Of a stretch of DNA of 64,000 nt, positions 36,570 to 46,969 are shown one piece after another. The stretch's first letter is position 1; each line of letters starts with the position of its first letter. This stretch comes from Arcobacter suis CECT 7833 (GTDB lineage Bacteria > Campylobacterota > Campylobacteria > Campylobacterales > Arcobacteraceae), in the NCBI RefSeq assembly GCF_003544815.1, contig NZ_CP032100.1, positions 2,480,001 through 2,544,000 on the forward strand, given 5' to 3'. The notes below the pieces were generated by a model that saw only the letters and a list, made by a program, of their open reading frames with translations, was not told the origin of the DNA and did no database searches. A program made the translations under genes and the position numbers.

Positions 36570-37609
36570 AATTACTAGTTTGTGCCATGGAAGCATCATC
36601 AAATATTCATTTAAAAGAGTTAAAAAAATATTTATCGCATGATGTAAAACTTGTTGGAGTTTTTGATAAAGAACTTGGAAATCCTTTGTATGATTTAACA
36701 GCATTAGCAATTATGGGAATTGTTGATGCCTTAAAAAAATTGAGATTTTTTTTCAAATTAAGGGATGAATTAGTAGAACTTGCACGTGATTGTGACAAAG
36801 TTTTATTGATGGATAGTTCAGGATTTAATCTGCCACTTGCAAAAAAACTAAGAGAAACTTATCCAAACAAAGAGATTATTTATTATATTTTGCCACAAGC
36901 TTGGGCTTGGAAAAAAGGCAGAGTTAAAAAACTTGAAGCTTATTGTTCAAAACTTTGCTCAATCATTCCATTTGAAAGTGAAATTTACAATGATAAAAAT
37001 AAAATCACTTATGTTGGACATCCCCTTTTAGATGAAATACAAGTTTTCAAAGAAGAGTTAGTAAATACAAATAAAATTGCTTTTATGCCAGGAAGTAGAA
37101 AAACTGAAATTACAAATCTTATGCCAATTTTTAGAGAATTAATCAAGAAAATTCCAAATAAAGAGTATATTTTGATAATTCCAGCAAAATTTGATGATGA
37201 TTATATAAAAAAAATCTATGGAGATATTTCAAATTTCACTATTTCAAAAAACACCCATAAAACTCTACAAGAAGCAGAATATGCTTTTATTTGTTCAGGA
37301 ACAGCAACCCTTGAAGCAGCGCTTATTGGAACTCCATTTACCCTTTCATATATTGCAAAGAAATTTGATTTTTTCATAGGAAAAATGTTTGTAAAACTAA
37401 ATTACGTAGGTCTTGCAAATATCTTTTTTGAAAAAATGGGAAAACAACCACTTCATAGTGAATTTTTACAAGATGATGTTACAGTTGAAAATCTATTTTA
37501 TGATTATAAAAATATGAATAAAAAATTATTTTTTGATAATTCTAAAGTATTAAGAGAGTATCTAAGAAATGGAAGTTCGCAAAATGTTGCAAAGATAATT
37601 CAAAACTAA
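36566..37609 (+). CDS. lpxB: Lipid-A-disaccharide synthase
   Basis: GT-B glycosyltransferase of the inner membrane that joins UDP-2,3-diacylglucosamine and lipid X. Visible blocks: VLLMDSSGFNLPLAKKLRE, IYYILPQAWAWKKGRVKKLEAYCSKLCSIIPFE, YVGHPLLDEI, FMPGSRKTEI and FICSGTATLEAALIGTPFTLSY. At 347 residues it is slightly shorter than the E. coli enzyme, as in other Campylobacterota. Translation is coupled to queH. Confidence 0.95.
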   Translation: MKLLVCAMEASSNIHLKELKKYLSHDVKLVGVFDKELGNPLYDLTALAIMGIVDALKKLRFFFKLRDELVELARDCDKVLLMDSSGFNLPLAKKLRETYPNKEIIYYILPQAWAWKKGRVKKLEAYCSKLCSIIPFESEIYNDKNKITYVGHPLLDEIQVFKEELVNTNKIAFMPGSRKTEITNLMPIFRELIKKIPNKEYILIIPAKFDDDYIKKIYGDISNFTISKNTHKTLQEAEYAFICSGTATLEAALIGTPFTLSYIAKKFDFFIGKMFVKLNYVGLANIFFEKMGKQPLHSEFLQDDVTVENLFYDYKNMNKKLFFDNSKVLREYLRNGSSQNVAKIIQN

Positions 37610-37621
37610 TTATTTTTTGGA

Positions 37622-37627
37622 TATAAT
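37622..37627 (+). promoter_or_regulatory. Candidate -10 box for fabZ-lpxA-clpX-mreBC
   Basis: TATAAT in the 51-base gap between lpxB and fabZ, preceded by a T-run. It would give a leader of about 28 bases with AGGA before the fabZ ATG. Confidence 0.45.
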
Positions 37628-37660
37628 ATTTGCCATTCAATAAAAAAATCAGGATATTAT

Positions 37661-38104
37661 ATGTTAGATATTATGCAAATTCAAGAAATTCTTCCTCATA
37701 GATACCCAATGTTACTTGTAGATAGAATTACTGATATGGAACTTAAACAATCTATTAAAGGTTTCAAAAACGTTTCTATTTCAGAACCAGCTTTTCAAGG
37801 ACATTTCCCAGGTCATCCAATTTATCCAGGTGTATTAATTTTAGAAGGTATGGCTCAATGTGGTGGTGTTTTAGCTCTTAAAAGCTCTGATTTAACAGAT
37901 GAAGAGATGAAAAACAAAGTAATCTATTTTATGAGTATTGACAAAGCAAAATTTAGAATTCCAGTACGTCCAGGTGATAGGTTAGATTATGAATTAGAAG
38001 TTGTTAGAATGAAAAGTTCTTTAATGACACTAATAGGAAAAGCCTATGTTGATGGAAAATTAGCAGCAGAAGCTGAATTAAAAGCTATGATAGTTGACAA
38101 ATAA
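37661..38104 (+). CDS. fabZ: 3-hydroxyacyl-[acyl-carrier-protein] dehydratase FabZ
   Basis: Hot-dog-fold dehydratase of fatty-acid elongation, 147 residues. The catalytic histidine is in [12 protein letters not shown] and [20 protein letters not shown], with the catalytic glutamate in the latter. Placing fabZ beside lpxA couples use of 3-hydroxyacyl-ACP between phospholipids and lipid A. The order fabZ-lpxA-clpX-mreB-mreC is known from Campylobacter. Confidence 0.96.
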   Translation: MLDIMQIQEILPHRYPMLLVDRITDMELKQSIKGFKNVSISEPAFQGHFPGHPIYPGVLILEGMAQCGGVLALKSSDLTDEEMKNKVIYFMSIDKAKFRIPVRPGDRLDYELEVVRMKSSLMTLIGKAYVDGKLAAEAELKAMIVDK

Positions 38105-38119
38105 CAAATAGGCAAATAA

Positions 38120-38902
38120 ATGAATAATATTCACAAAACAGCAATAATTGAAGAAGGTGCAATTTTAGGTGATAATATCACTATTGGAGCTTTTACAATT
38201 ATTGGTAAAAATGTAAAAATTGGTGATGGAACAATTGTAGATTCTCACACTTTGATTGATGGAAAAACTACTATTGGTAAAAATAATCATATCTTTTCTC
38301 ATGCATCAATTGGAACAATTCCTCAAGATTTAAAATTCAACGGTGAAGATGTTGAATTAATTATTGGAGACAATAATAAAATAAGAGAGTATACTCTTTT
38401 CAACCCAGGAACAATTGGTGGGGGCTCTATTACAAAAATTGGTAGCAATAATCTATTTATGGGTTATGTTCATGTTGCCCATGATTGTATCATTGGAGAT
38501 AATTGTATTTTTGCAAATGGTGCAACACTTGCAGGTCACGTTGAATGTGATGATTTTGTTGTAGTTGGTGGATTAACTCCAATTCATCAATTTTGTAAAA
38601 TTGGAACTCAAGTAATGATAGGTGGAGCATCAGCAGTTGCTCAAGATATTCCTCCATTTTGTTTAGCAGAGGGGAATAAAGCAGTTCTAAGAGGATTAAA
38701 TCTAACTGGATTAAGAAGAAGATTTGATAATAGAGAAGATATTGACGCAATAAAACATGCTTACAAAGAACTTTTTGAATTAGGAAAACCTCTTCAAGAA
38801 GTAGCACGAGAATTATTTGAAACAGATGAAAATAAACATGTAAAAGAATTAGCAAGTTTTGTATTAAATACAAAACGAGGTATTCCTTTTAACAGAAAGT
38901 AA
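38120..38902 (+). CDS. lpxA: UDP-N-acetylglucosamine acyltransferase LpxA
   Basis: First enzyme of lipid A synthesis, transferring a 3-hydroxyacyl chain to UDP-GlcNAc. The left-handed beta-helix is evident from hexapeptide repeats over residues 1-190 ([20 protein letters not shown] and onward), with the catalytic histidine in [14 protein letters not shown]. The helical C-terminal domain contains [17 protein letters not shown]. Length 260 is standard. It lies 15 bases after fabZ. Confidence 0.96.
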   Translation: MNNIHKTAIIEEGAILGDNITIGAFTIIGKNVKIGDGTIVDSHTLIDGKTTIGKNNHIFSHASIGTIPQDLKFNGEDVELIIGDNNKIREYTLFNPGTIGGGSITKIGSNNLFMGYVHVAHDCIIGDNCIFANGATLAGHVECDDFVVVGGLTPIHQFCKIGTQVMIGGASAVAQDIPPFCLAEGNKAVLRGLNLTGLRRRFDNREDIDAIKHAYKELFELGKPLQEVARELFETDENKHVKELASFVLNTKRGIPFNRK

Positions 38903-38913
38903 ATAGGTATAAA

Positions 38914-40134
38914 ATGAGTAAGATTATATGTGATTTTTGTGGTGCAACAGACACAAAAGATAATCCTGTAATTGCGGGAGATAACGCTTGTATTTGTAAA
39001 GCTTGTGTAACAGCTGCAAATGAAATAATGAATGGAAATCTTCCAGTAGAAGATTTAAATAATAAAATTACTCCAGCGGAAACAAAAGAGATTAAAATTA
39101 AAACTCCTGCTGAACTTAAAAAAATATTAGATGAATATGTAATAGGACAAGATAGAGCTAAAAAAGTTCTTTCAGTTGCTGTTTATAATCACTATAAAAG
39201 AATTTTTAGACATAATGAAATTGATGATGATACAGAACTAAATAAATCTAATGTACTTTTAATAGGACCAACAGGTTCAGGGAAAACTCTACTTGCCCAA
39301 ACTATTTCTAAATATCTTGATGTTCCTTTAGCAATAGCTGATGCAACAAGTTTAACAGAAGCTGGTTATGTTGGTGATGATGTTGAAAATGTAGTAACTA
39401 GACTTGTTCAAGCCGCAGATGGTGATATTAAAAAAGCTGAACGAGGAATAATATTTATTGATGAAGTTGATAAAGTTGCTCGTATGAGTGAAAACAGATC
39501 AATTACGAGAGATGTTTCAGGAGAGGGTGTTCAACAAGCTTTATTAAAAATTGTTGAGGGTGCTGTTGTAAATGTTCCACCAAAAGGTGGAAGAAAACAT
39601 CCTGGTCAAGATGCACTTCAAGTTGATACTACAAATATTTTATTCATTTGTGGTGGAGCTTTTGATGGGTTAGAAGATATTATCAAGAAAAAGCATGGTG
39701 GAAATATACTAGGTTTCAATCAAGATAAAAAAGGTAAAAATGACCACGATAAAGTTTTATCAAAAGTTGAAGCGGATGATTTAGTAAAATATGGTTTAAT
39801 TCCTGAATTAATAGGAAGACTTCATATGGTTGCAACTTTAAATGAAATTACAGAAGACGATATGGTTCATATTTTAACTGAACCAAAAAATGCGCTAATC
39901 AAACAATATATCAAACTATTTCAAATGGATGATGTTAAACTTGAATTTGAAAAAGATGCGTTAAAAGAATTAGCAAAACTTGCAATTATTAGAAAAACTG
40001 GGGCAAGAGGATTACGTTCAATCTTAGAAGATATTATGTTAGATATAATGTTTGATCTACCAAAATATAAAAATAAAACAATAACTATTTCAAAAGATGT
40101 TGTTCTTAAAATAAAAGAACCAAAAGTAGCATAG
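38914..40134 (+). CDS. clpX: ATP-dependent Clp protease unfoldase ClpX
   Basis: AAA+ hexamer that unfolds tagged proteins and feeds them to ClpP. The N-terminal zinc domain is complete (CDFCGAT and CICKACV). The ATPase has Walker [16 protein letters not shown], Walker [14 protein letters not shown], and the pore-loop GYVGDD. The ClpP-docking IGF-type loop is represented by ILGFNQD. Sensor 2 lies in [16 protein letters not shown]. It is 406 residues long and 11 bases after lpxA. Confidence 0.97.
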   Translation: MSKIICDFCGATDTKDNPVIAGDNACICKACVTAANEIMNGNLPVEDLNNKITPAETKEIKIKTPAELKKILDEYVIGQDRAKKVLSVAVYNHYKRIFRHNEIDDDTELNKSNVLLIGPTGSGKTLLAQTISKYLDVPLAIADATSLTEAGYVGDDVENVVTRLVQAADGDIKKAERGIIFIDEVDKVARMSENRSITRDVSGEGVQQALLKIVEGAVVNVPPKGGRKHPGQDALQVDTTNILFICGGAFDGLEDIIKKKHGGNILGFNQDKKGKNDHDKVLSKVEADDLVKYGLIPELIGRLHMVATLNEITEDDMVHILTEPKNALIKQYIKLFQMDDVKLEFEKDALKELAKLAIIRKTGARGLRSILEDIMLDIMFDLPKYKNKTITISKDVVLKIKEPKVA

Positions 40135-40147
40135 AAAGGATAAAAAA

Positions 40148-41179
40148 GTGTTTTTAGATAAATTAATAGGTCTTTTTTCAAGTGATATGGCAATTGACTT
40201 GGGAACAGCAAATACGATTGTTTCAGTAAGAGGTAAAGGTATAATTATAAATGAACCATCAGTTGTTGCGGTTCAAAGTGATAAACATGGAAAAGATAGA
40301 ATTTTAGCAGTTGGTCAAGAAGCTAAACAAATGATTGGAAAAACTCCTTTAAATATTCAAGCTGTTCGTCCTATGCAAGATGGTGTAATTGCCGATTTTG
40401 AGATGACTGAAAGAATGATTAGATATTTTATTGAAAAAGCACACTCTAGAAAATCATTTATTCGTCCAAGAATTATTATTTGTATTCCTTATGGAATTAC
40501 TCAAGTTGAAAAAAAAGCAGTTGAAGAATCAGCTATGAGCGCAGGAGCAAGAGAAGTATTCCTAGTAGAAGAACCAATGGCAGCTGCAATTGGTGCTGGA
40601 ATTCCAGTATCTGATCCAGCTGGATATATTGTTGTAGATATTGGTGGAGGAACAACTGAAATTGGTGTTACATCACTTGGAGGTTTAGTACTTTGTAAAT
40701 CTATAAAAGTTGCTGGTGATAAATTTGATAAATCTATTATTGAACACGTAAGACAAAATTACAACTTATTTATTGGTGAAAGAACTGCTGAAAACATCAA
40801 AATAGAAATTGGAACGGCAATTAAACTTGATACTGAATTAAAAATGAAAGTAAAAGGAAGAGATAATTCTGGATTACTTTCAACTATTGAATTAGGAAGT
40901 GAAGGTGTAAGAATTGCAATAAAAGAACCATTAAAAGAGATTGTTTCATCAATTAAAAGTGTTCTTGAAAATATGCCTCCAGATTTAGCAAGTGATATTG
41001 TTGATAATGGAGTAATCATCACAGGTGGTGGAGCATTAATAAGAGGATTAGATGTATATCTAAGTGATATTATTAGACTTCCAGTTAAAATTGCAAATGA
41101 GCCTTTATTATCAGTTGCATATGGAACAAGTCAAGTTCTTGACGAACCAGAGTTACTTAAACTAATTACTAATGCGTAA
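40148..41179 (+). CDS. mreB: Rod-shape-determining protein MreB
   Basis: Actin-like filament protein directing lateral wall synthesis. Phosphate-binding loops are clear: MAIDLGTANTIVSVRGKGII, GYIVVDIGGGTTEIGV and GVIITGGGALIRGLD. The start is GTG at 40148-40150, seven bases after AAAGGA; it gives the family N-terminus with the short membrane-targeting FLDKLIGLFSSD. 343 residues. It overlaps mreC by 8 bases. Confidence 0.97.
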   Translation: MFLDKLIGLFSSDMAIDLGTANTIVSVRGKGIIINEPSVVAVQSDKHGKDRILAVGQEAKQMIGKTPLNIQAVRPMQDGVIADFEMTERMIRYFIEKAHSRKSFIRPRIIICIPYGITQVEKKAVEESAMSAGAREVFLVEEPMAAAIGAGIPVSDPAGYIVVDIGGGTTEIGVTSLGGLVLCKSIKVAGDKFDKSIIEHVRQNYNLFIGERTAENIKIEIGTAIKLDTELKMKVKGRDNSGLLSTIELGSEGVRIAIKEPLKEIVSSIKSVLENMPPDLASDIVDNGVIITGGGALIRGLDVYLSDIIRLPVKIANEPLLSVAYGTSQVLDEPELLKLITNA

Positions 41180-42014
41180 ATTCATTTTTGCATTACTTTT
41201 TATAATTGCAGGTTTATCTTATCTTTTTGAGATAGATGAACTGCTAATTAAAAAATTCACTTTTCTAAATGACTTTAAGAATTTATATATTAGTAAAGTT
41301 ATTAATTTTTCTACATCTTTTGAGAAGCATTTTAATCAAGCGGAAACAATTGAGAAGTTAAAAGTTGAAAATACAGAATTAAAAGAATACAAAATATTGT
41401 ACACAAACGTACAAAATCAACTACATACTTTAAAAGAATTTTTAGTAAATATTGATGTTCCAGAAAACAAATCTAAAATTGAAATTGTAAAAGTTCTTTC
41501 TTACATAAATTATAATGATTTTACAAAAGTTTGGTTAGATAAAGAAATAGAAAATGACACAATTTTAGGTCTTATTACAGATAACTATTCAGCTGGAATT
41601 GTTGTAAATAAAAATGGTCACGCAGTTGGATTATTAAATGGAAATAAAGAGTGCTCTTATGCTGTTTTTGTTGGCGAAGAAAAAGCTCCTGGAATTATTA
41701 CTTCATCTAAAAATCAAGATGAATTAGAAATAAAATTTATACCTGTTTGGGCTGAAATAAAAAAAGGTGATGAAGTTATAACATCAGGTATGGATAATAT
41801 CTTTTTTGAAGGTTTAAAAGTTGGAAGAGTTATTCAAGTTACAGACCTAGCAGACATGAAAATTGCAACCGTAAAACCTTATGTAAATGTTCTAAAGAAA
41901 AAGTATTTTTACACTTATAAAAGCACTGGTGAGTTTACAAACTATAATGTAGTAAAAAAAGAAACTCCTAAAAATGAAGTGCCAGTAGAAAATAAAAAAT
42001 CTTCTAATAACTAG
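41172..42014 (+). CDS. mreC: Rod-shape-determining protein MreC
   Basis: Bitopic inner-membrane partner of MreB, 280 residues. One N-terminal helix (FIFALLFIIAGLSYLF), a coiled coil at about 55-90 (EKLKVENTELKEYKILYTNVQNQL), then the two beta-barrels of the periplasmic domain, including ITDNYSAGIVVNKNGHAVGLL. The tail beyond about 255 is lysine- and asparagine-rich and low in complexity. The 3' end overlaps the opposing ribE by 11 bases. No mreD or pbp2 follows here. Confidence 0.93.
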   Translation: MRKFIFALLFIIAGLSYLFEIDELLIKKFTFLNDFKNLYISKVINFSTSFEKHFNQAETIEKLKVENTELKEYKILYTNVQNQLHTLKEFLVNIDVPENKSKIEIVKVLSYINYNDFTKVWLDKEIENDTILGLITDNYSAGIVVNKNGHAVGLLNGNKECSYAVFVGEEKAPGIITSSKNQDELEIKFIPVWAEIKKGDEVITSGMDNIFFEGLKVGRVIQVTDLADMKIATVKPYVNVLKKKYFYTYKSTGEFTNYNVVKKETPKNEVPVENKKSSNN

Positions 42015-42615
42015 CCATAACCTTATCAACATCATCCCAAGATAAAGTTTTTTCACTTCTTTTGAACATATTGTAAATATATCTAGCAAACATATCCGTT
42101 TCAAGATTTACTTTTGTTCCCACTTTGTATCTTTTAAATAAAGTATTTTGTATTGTATGAGGAATAATCGTAAGTCTAAAAGAATCTTTTAAAACTTCAT
42201 TTACAGTTAATGAAACTCCATCAATAGTAACACTTCCTTTTGGAATTATAAATTTTAAATATTCATTTGGTAATGAGATAAAAAAATCCGTTGAATTTCC
42301 ATTTGATTTAATAGATTTAACTGTTCCTAAACAATCAACATGCCCTTGAACAATATGCCCTTCAAATCTATCACCCATCATCATCGCAGGTTCCATATGA
42401 ACTTCATCTTTATAGTTTTCCATTGCAAGGATTTTTTGAGATTCTGGTGATAGTTCAACACTAAATGTACCACTTGTTACTTTTACAACTGTTAAACAAG
42501 CTCCATTAATAGCAATTGAATCCCCTATTTTTGGCTGATATTTAGCTTTTAGTGTCAAATAATTGTTTTGAAAACTAACAACCTTTGCCATCTCTCTTAT
42601 AAGTCCTGTAAACAC
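42004..42615 (-). CDS. ribE: Riboflavin synthase, alpha subunit
   Basis: Converts two molecules of 6,7-dimethyl-8-ribityllumazine to riboflavin and a pyrimidine. Two lumazine-binding domains repeat the same blocks: MFTGLIREMAKV with GDSIAINGACLTVVKV, and GHIVQGHVDCLGTV with GSVTIDGVSLTVNEV. 203 residues, normal length. It stands alone, convergent with mreC and divergent from mnmG; no FMN riboswitch consensus is visible upstream. Confidence 0.95.
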   Translation of the reverse strand: MFTGLIREMAKVVSFQNNYLTLKAKYQPKIGDSIAINGACLTVVKVTSGTFSVELSPESQKILAMENYKDEVHMEPAMMMGDRFEGHIVQGHVDCLGTVKSIKSNGNSTDFFISLPNEYLKFIIPKGSVTIDGVSLTVNEVLKDSFRLTIIPHTIQNTLFKRYKVGTKVNLETDMFARYIYNMFKRSEKTLSWDDVDKVMASY

Positions 42616-42642
42616 TTAAAAAACCTTTTGATAAATTTTAGG

Positions 42643-42648
42643 TATAAT
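42643..42648 (+). promoter_or_regulatory. Candidate -10 box for mnmG
   Basis: TATAAT in the ribE/mnmG divergent interval. Initiation about seven bases later would give a leader of roughly 115 bases containing the long hairpin at 42690-42733. Confidence 0.45.
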
Positions 42649-42689
42649 ATCTAAAAATTGTTAAGAAGCTAATTTTAACTACTTTTCGT

Positions 42690-42733
42690 AAATTTCTTAG
42701 ATAAGTGGAAGAAAACATTTATCTAAGAAATTT
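42690..42733. ncRNA. Long hairpin in the ribE/mnmG intergenic region
   Basis: Arms 42690-42704 and 42719-42733 pair perfectly over 15 bp; three further inner pairs (one G-T) extend the stem to 18 around loop 42708-42715. It lies in a divergent interval, downstream of a TATAAT, so it is not a normal terminator between genes. It could be a 5' leader structure of mnmG or a small RNA end. I recognise no known RNA family. Confidence 0.45.
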
Positions 42734-42772
42734 CCCAAATATAAAATCACAAAAAAACATATAAGGAATAAT

Positions 42773-44644
42773 ATGGATTATGACGTAATCGTTGTTGGTG
42801 GTGGTCATGCAGGAATTGAAGCATCACTAGCAAGTGCAAGAATGGGTAAAAAAACTCTTTTAATAACTATGTTAGTAGAACAAATTGGAGCAGCTAGTTG
42901 TAATCCAGCTGTTGGTGGACTTGCTAAAGGGCATTTAGTTCGAGAACTTGATGCGATTGGTGGAGAAATGGGACTTTGTACAGATACTGCAGGTATTCAA
43001 TTTAGAATACTAAATGCTAGTAAAGGTGCAGCAGTTCAAGGAAGTCGAGCGCAAATTGATATGGATAAATATAGAGAGTATATGAGAAAAGTTTGTCATA
43101 ATACTCCTAATTTAGAAGTTTATCAAGATGAAGTATCTTCACTTTTAGTAAATGATAAAAACGAAGTTTATGGAGTTAAAACAAAATTAACTGAACAATT
43201 CACTTCTAAAAAAGTTATCATAACAACTGGTACTTTTATGAGAGGACTTATTCACATTGGTGAAAATAGATATGATGCAGGAAGAGCTTGGGAATTACCA
43301 TCAAGTACTTTATCAATTCAATTAAAAGAGTTAGGATTAAATGTTGGAAGACTAAAAACAGGAACTCCATCAAGAATTGATGCAAACTCTATTGATTTTT
43401 CAGTTATGGATATGCACGGTGGTGATGTAAATCCATCTCCATTTTCATTTAGAACTGATAAATCAAAATTTGCTCCAACACAATTTCCATGTTATATCAC
43501 ATACACAAATCTAAATACACATGAAAAAATCTCTTCAAACTTTTATCGAGCGCCACTTTTTACAGGGCAAATTGAGGGATTAGGACCAAGATATTGTCCA
43601 AGTATTGAAGATAAAGTAAATAGATTTTCAGAACGTGATAGACACCAACTATTTTTAGAACCTCAAACTGCTATGTGTACAGAGTATTATATAAATGGTC
43701 TTAGTACTTCTTTACCAATTGATGTTCAAAAAGATATGATTCACTCAATAAAAGGTCTTGAAAATGCAAAGATTGTTAGATATGGATATGCAATTGAGTA
43801 TGATTATATTGATCCAACTGAGTTAAAACATACCCTTGAAACTAAGAAAATCAAAAATCTTTATAATGCTGGGCAAATAAATGCAACAACAGGTTATGAA
43901 GAAGCAGCAGCGCAAGGATTAATGGCGGGAATTAATGCAGCACTTGCAATTGATGGAAAAGAACCATTCATTCTTAGACGTGATGAAGCATATATTGGAG
44001 TTTTAATTGATGATTTAGTTACAAAAGGAACTAATGAACCATATAGAATGTTTACATCACGTGCTGAATATAGACTTCTTTTAAGAGAAGAAAATGCTGA
44101 TTTAAGACTAAGTCAATATGGTCATAATCTTGGATTAATAGATGATATTACAATGGCAAAAGTTGAAAACAAAAGAAAAGTTTTAAATGATGCAATTGAA
44201 TTTATGGCAAATGAATGGCTAACTTCTAAAAAAGAGACTTTAGAACTTCTTGAGTCAATTGATGAAGAAAAAATCAATGATAAAGTTTTACTTGTAGATT
44301 TAATAGGAAGAAGCACTATTGATGCTCCTAAATTTGATAAATTAGTTCCAAGTTTAGCGCATATTGATGAGTATTTAAAAGAACAAATCATTATTGAAGC
44401 AAAATATTATAGATATATTCAAAAACAACAAAAACAAATTGAAAAAATGAAAAAGATGTTGAAAACAACTATCCCTGAAAACTTCTCTTTCAAAGGATTA
44501 GCTGGATTATCGAATGAAGTTATTGAGAAGCTAGAAAAGCACAAACCGCCAACACTTTTTAATGCAAGTTTAATTTCTGGAATTACACCTGCAGCTTTGG
44601 ATATTATTCATTTAAATATAAATATTAAGCAAAAAGAAGCTTAA
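42773..44644 (+). CDS. mnmG: tRNA uridine-5-carboxymethylaminomethyl modification enzyme MnmG
   Basis: FAD protein that, with MnmE, modifies U34 of certain tRNAs. The FAD site is [23 protein letters not shown]. Conserved blocks [22 protein letters not shown]-like, [12 protein letters not shown], and the [19 protein letters not shown] region with the second cysteine motif [11 protein letters not shown] are all present. The helical C-terminal domain binds MnmE and tRNA. 623 residues, standard length. Confidence 0.97.
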   Translation: MDYDVIVVGGGHAGIEASLASARMGKKTLLITMLVEQIGAASCNPAVGGLAKGHLVRELDAIGGEMGLCTDTAGIQFRILNASKGAAVQGSRAQIDMDKYREYMRKVCHNTPNLEVYQDEVSSLLVNDKNEVYGVKTKLTEQFTSKKVIITTGTFMRGLIHIGENRYDAGRAWELPSSTLSIQLKELGLNVGRLKTGTPSRIDANSIDFSVMDMHGGDVNPSPFSFRTDKSKFAPTQFPCYITYTNLNTHEKISSNFYRAPLFTGQIEGLGPRYCPSIEDKVNRFSERDRHQLFLEPQTAMCTEYYINGLSTSLPIDVQKDMIHSIKGLENAKIVRYGYAIEYDYIDPTELKHTLETKKIKNLYNAGQINATTGYEEAAAQGLMAGINAALAIDGKEPFILRRDEAYIGVLIDDLVTKGTNEPYRMFTSRAEYRLLLREENADLRLSQYGHNLGLIDDITMAKVENKRKVLNDAIEFMANEWLTSKKETLELLESIDEEKINDKVLLVDLIGRSTIDAPKFDKLVPSLAHIDEYLKEQIIIEAKYYRYIQKQQKQIEKMKKMLKTTIPENFSFKGLAGLSNEVIEKLEKHKPPTLFNASLISGITPAALDIIHLNINIKQKEA

Positions 44645-44645
44645 T

Positions 44646-45482
44646 ATGCAAGTTTATTTATATGCTAAAAGTGGCCATACAATCGGACTTGAAGCTACAA
44701 AAAGATGTGCTGTAGTTGCAAATGCATTAAAAGAATTTGAGCCAATTTTGTGTACAAGTGATTTTAGAGCAGGAGCATTTGCTAAAGATAATTTAGGTGT
44801 TAAAAAATATGTAAATATTGATGTTGCAAGAAATCTTCATAATATGATGAATAGAGGTGATATTTTAGTTTATGATACACCAGAAGTAAATGAAAATATG
44901 AAAGAAGAGATGAAAGAATTTTCTTCTTTACTTTATGAAATTGGTGAAGAATTAAATGGGATCATTGTTGATGAATCTATTTATACAAAAATCTCGAATC
45001 CAACACTTGAAAAAACTATTTTTTTTGGAGATGATGATTATAATAACCTTTTTTTAGATGTGGCAAAAGAATCTGAGAAGTTTGACATTAATCTGCTAAT
45101 GGGACACTATTTCTTTTTAGGAAATGAAAAAATACTTGTTAATCATTTTTCAAATGTAATTGATGAAGAAGAGTATGTTCAAACTATTCAAAACTCAAAA
45201 TATCTTCTAACAGCTTCACTTCAAACTGCACTTGAATCACTTAGCTGTGGTAATAAACCTGTATTATTTAAAAGAGTTGATAAAAGTTATGATGAAATAT
45301 TAATTTCAGAATTAAATCTTCCAGTTGTAGAATTTACAAATTTAAAAGAATTAATTAATCAATTTGAAAGTGTAATAAAAAACTATCCAACTATTAACAA
45401 TTTTAAAATTGCAAACTTAGATAAAATAGTTTTAGAAATAAAAGAAAAAATAGATTTATACAAAAAATTAACACAAATATAA
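44646..45482 (+). CDS. Orphan protein with GT-B-like C-terminal half
   Basis: A 278-residue soluble protein starting one base after the mnmG stop. I do not recognise a named family. The first half has an alternating strand/helix pattern starting with VYLYAKSGHTIGLEATKRC, reminiscent of the PseG/MurG nucleotide-sugar fold. The second half has SKYLLTASLQTALESLSCGNKPVLFKRV, which resembles the donor-site loop of GT-B glycosyltransferases and epimerases. Enzymatic function is a guess; translational coupling to mnmG is likely from the spacing. Confidence 0.6.
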   Translation: MQVYLYAKSGHTIGLEATKRCAVVANALKEFEPILCTSDFRAGAFAKDNLGVKKYVNIDVARNLHNMMNRGDILVYDTPEVNENMKEEMKEFSSLLYEIGEELNGIIVDESIYTKISNPTLEKTIFFGDDDYNNLFLDVAKESEKFDINLLMGHYFFLGNEKILVNHFSNVIDEEEYVQTIQNSKYLLTASLQTALESLSCGNKPVLFKRVDKSYDEILISELNLPVVEFTNLKELINQFESVIKNYPTINNFKIANLDKIVLEIKEKIDLYKKLTQI

Positions 45483-45511
45483 CTATCACAAATATCTTTA
45501 TATAACTAAAT

Positions 45512-45538
45512 CTTATAATTTATTATGCAAATTATAAG
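45512..45538 (+). terminator. Hairpin after the mnmG-orphan pair
   Basis: Arms 45512-45521 and 45529-45538 pair perfectly over 10 bp around a 7-base loop, 30 bases beyond the stop of the orphan gene and 43 bases before ccoG. The stem is A/T-rich with one C-G pair. Confidence 0.45.
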
Positions 45539-45580
45539 GTTGCTTTATATAAAATTGTAAAAAATTATAAAGGTTTTATA

Positions 45581-46966
45581 ATGAACGAGAAAAATGAGTT
45601 TTTAGAAAAAACTCCTTACAGATACAGAAGATATATTGGTTATATGATAGCTAGTATTGTTGCGTTAAGTTTGCCCTTTATTAGAATTGATGGGAATCAT
45701 GTTTTCTTACTCTCTTTTGATAAAAAACAGTTGCATTTACTTGGGACAGCATTTGATATGCAAGAACTTTATTTAATGCCATTTTTATTAATGCTCCTAT
45801 TTTTAGGGATTTTTGCAGCAACTTCGCTAGGTGGAAGAGCTTGGTGTGGTTGGGCATGTCCACAAACTATTTTTAGGGTAATTTATAGAGATTTAATTGA
45901 ATCTACACTTTTAGGTTTAAGAAGAATTAAAAATAAACAAAAAGAACCTGATTTATCAAAAGCTGAAAATAAAACAAAAAAAGTTATAGGGCTTATAATT
46001 TGGTCATGTTTAGCTCTTGTTGCTGCAGCTGACTTTATGTGGTTTTTTGTTCCGCCTGAAGATTTCTTTGAATATTTACAAAATCCAGCAGAACATCTAT
46101 TTTTAATTGGTTTTGTTTTAGCAATTGCCGCATTTTTAGTTTATGATGTTGTATTTTTAAAAGAAGATTTTTGTGTTTATATCTGCCCTTATTCAAGAGT
46201 TCAATCTGTTTTATACGATAATGATACATATCAAGCCATTTACTCTACAAATAGAGGTGGAACAATTTATAATGAGCATAAAGAAAAAATCATTTTTAAA
46301 GCAAAAGATTTACCTGAAAGTACAAATGAATGTACAACATGTGAATCATGTGTAACAGTTTGTCCAACACATATTGATATTAGAAAAGGTTTACAACTTG
46401 AATGTATAAACTGTTTAGAATGTGTTGATGCCTGTACAAGTGTTATGGGGAAATTAGGAAAACCATCTCTTGTTCAATGGTCTAGTACAAATGCAATAAA
46501 AAATAATATTCCTACACAAATGGTTAGAAAATCAACTGTTATGTATTTTGTAGCTTTAGTTGTTGTAATTGGGCTTTTATTTGTAATGGGTGGAGAAAAA
46601 GAGCATATGCTTTTAAATATTAATAAAACTACTCAACTTTACAAAGTTAAAGAAAACAATGTTGTAAGTAATAGTTTAGTTCTTCTATTCCAAAATACGG
46701 AATCACAACCGATGACTTATGATTTAGAAATTGTAGATAATCCAGATATTAAAATAACTAGATTTGAACCATTTACTTTAAGTCCAGGAAAACTTGCAAA
46801 AAAAGTAGTTATTTTAGAAACTGATAAAATCTTAGTAAATGATAATACTAAAGATACACCTATAACAGTTACTCTTAAAGCCTTTGCAAAAGAAGATCCA
46901 ACAAAAGTTGTAGTACTCAGAAAAGCCGTATTTATCTACCCTAGACTAGATAAATTAAAACAATAA
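45581..46966 (+). CDS. ccoG: Cytochrome c oxidase accessory protein CcoG
   Basis: Membrane copper-reducing cluster protein needed for cbb3 oxidase assembly (FixG/RdxA). About five helices carry the metal motifs, including GGRAWCGWACPQTIFR and FCVYICPYSRVQ. A cytoplasmic ferredoxin domain follows, CTTCESCVTVCPTHIDIRKGLQLECINCLECVDAC, for two [4Fe-4S] clusters, then another helix and a C-terminal immunoglobulin-like domain from about 340. 461 residues. The ccoNOQP genes are not in the window. Confidence 0.93.
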   Translation: MNEKNEFLEKTPYRYRRYIGYMIASIVALSLPFIRIDGNHVFLLSFDKKQLHLLGTAFDMQELYLMPFLLMLLFLGIFAATSLGGRAWCGWACPQTIFRVIYRDLIESTLLGLRRIKNKQKEPDLSKAENKTKKVIGLIIWSCLALVAAADFMWFFVPPEDFFEYLQNPAEHLFLIGFVLAIAAFLVYDVVFLKEDFCVYICPYSRVQSVLYDNDTYQAIYSTNRGGTIYNEHKEKIIFKAKDLPESTNECTTCESCVTVCPTHIDIRKGLQLECINCLECVDACTSVMGKLGKPSLVQWSSTNAIKNNIPTQMVRKSTVMYFVALVVVIGLLFVMGGEKEHMLLNINKTTQLYKVKENNVVSNSLVLLFQNTESQPMTYDLEIVDNPDIKITRFEPFTLSPGKLAKKVVILETDKILVNDNTKDTPITVTLKAFAKEDPTKVVVLRKAVFIYPRLDKLKQ

Positions 46967-46969
46967 AAC

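Noticed and set aside
42616-42772. FMN riboswitch upstream of ribE
   Set aside because: The conserved RFN core sequences are not visible; only a single long hairpin is present.
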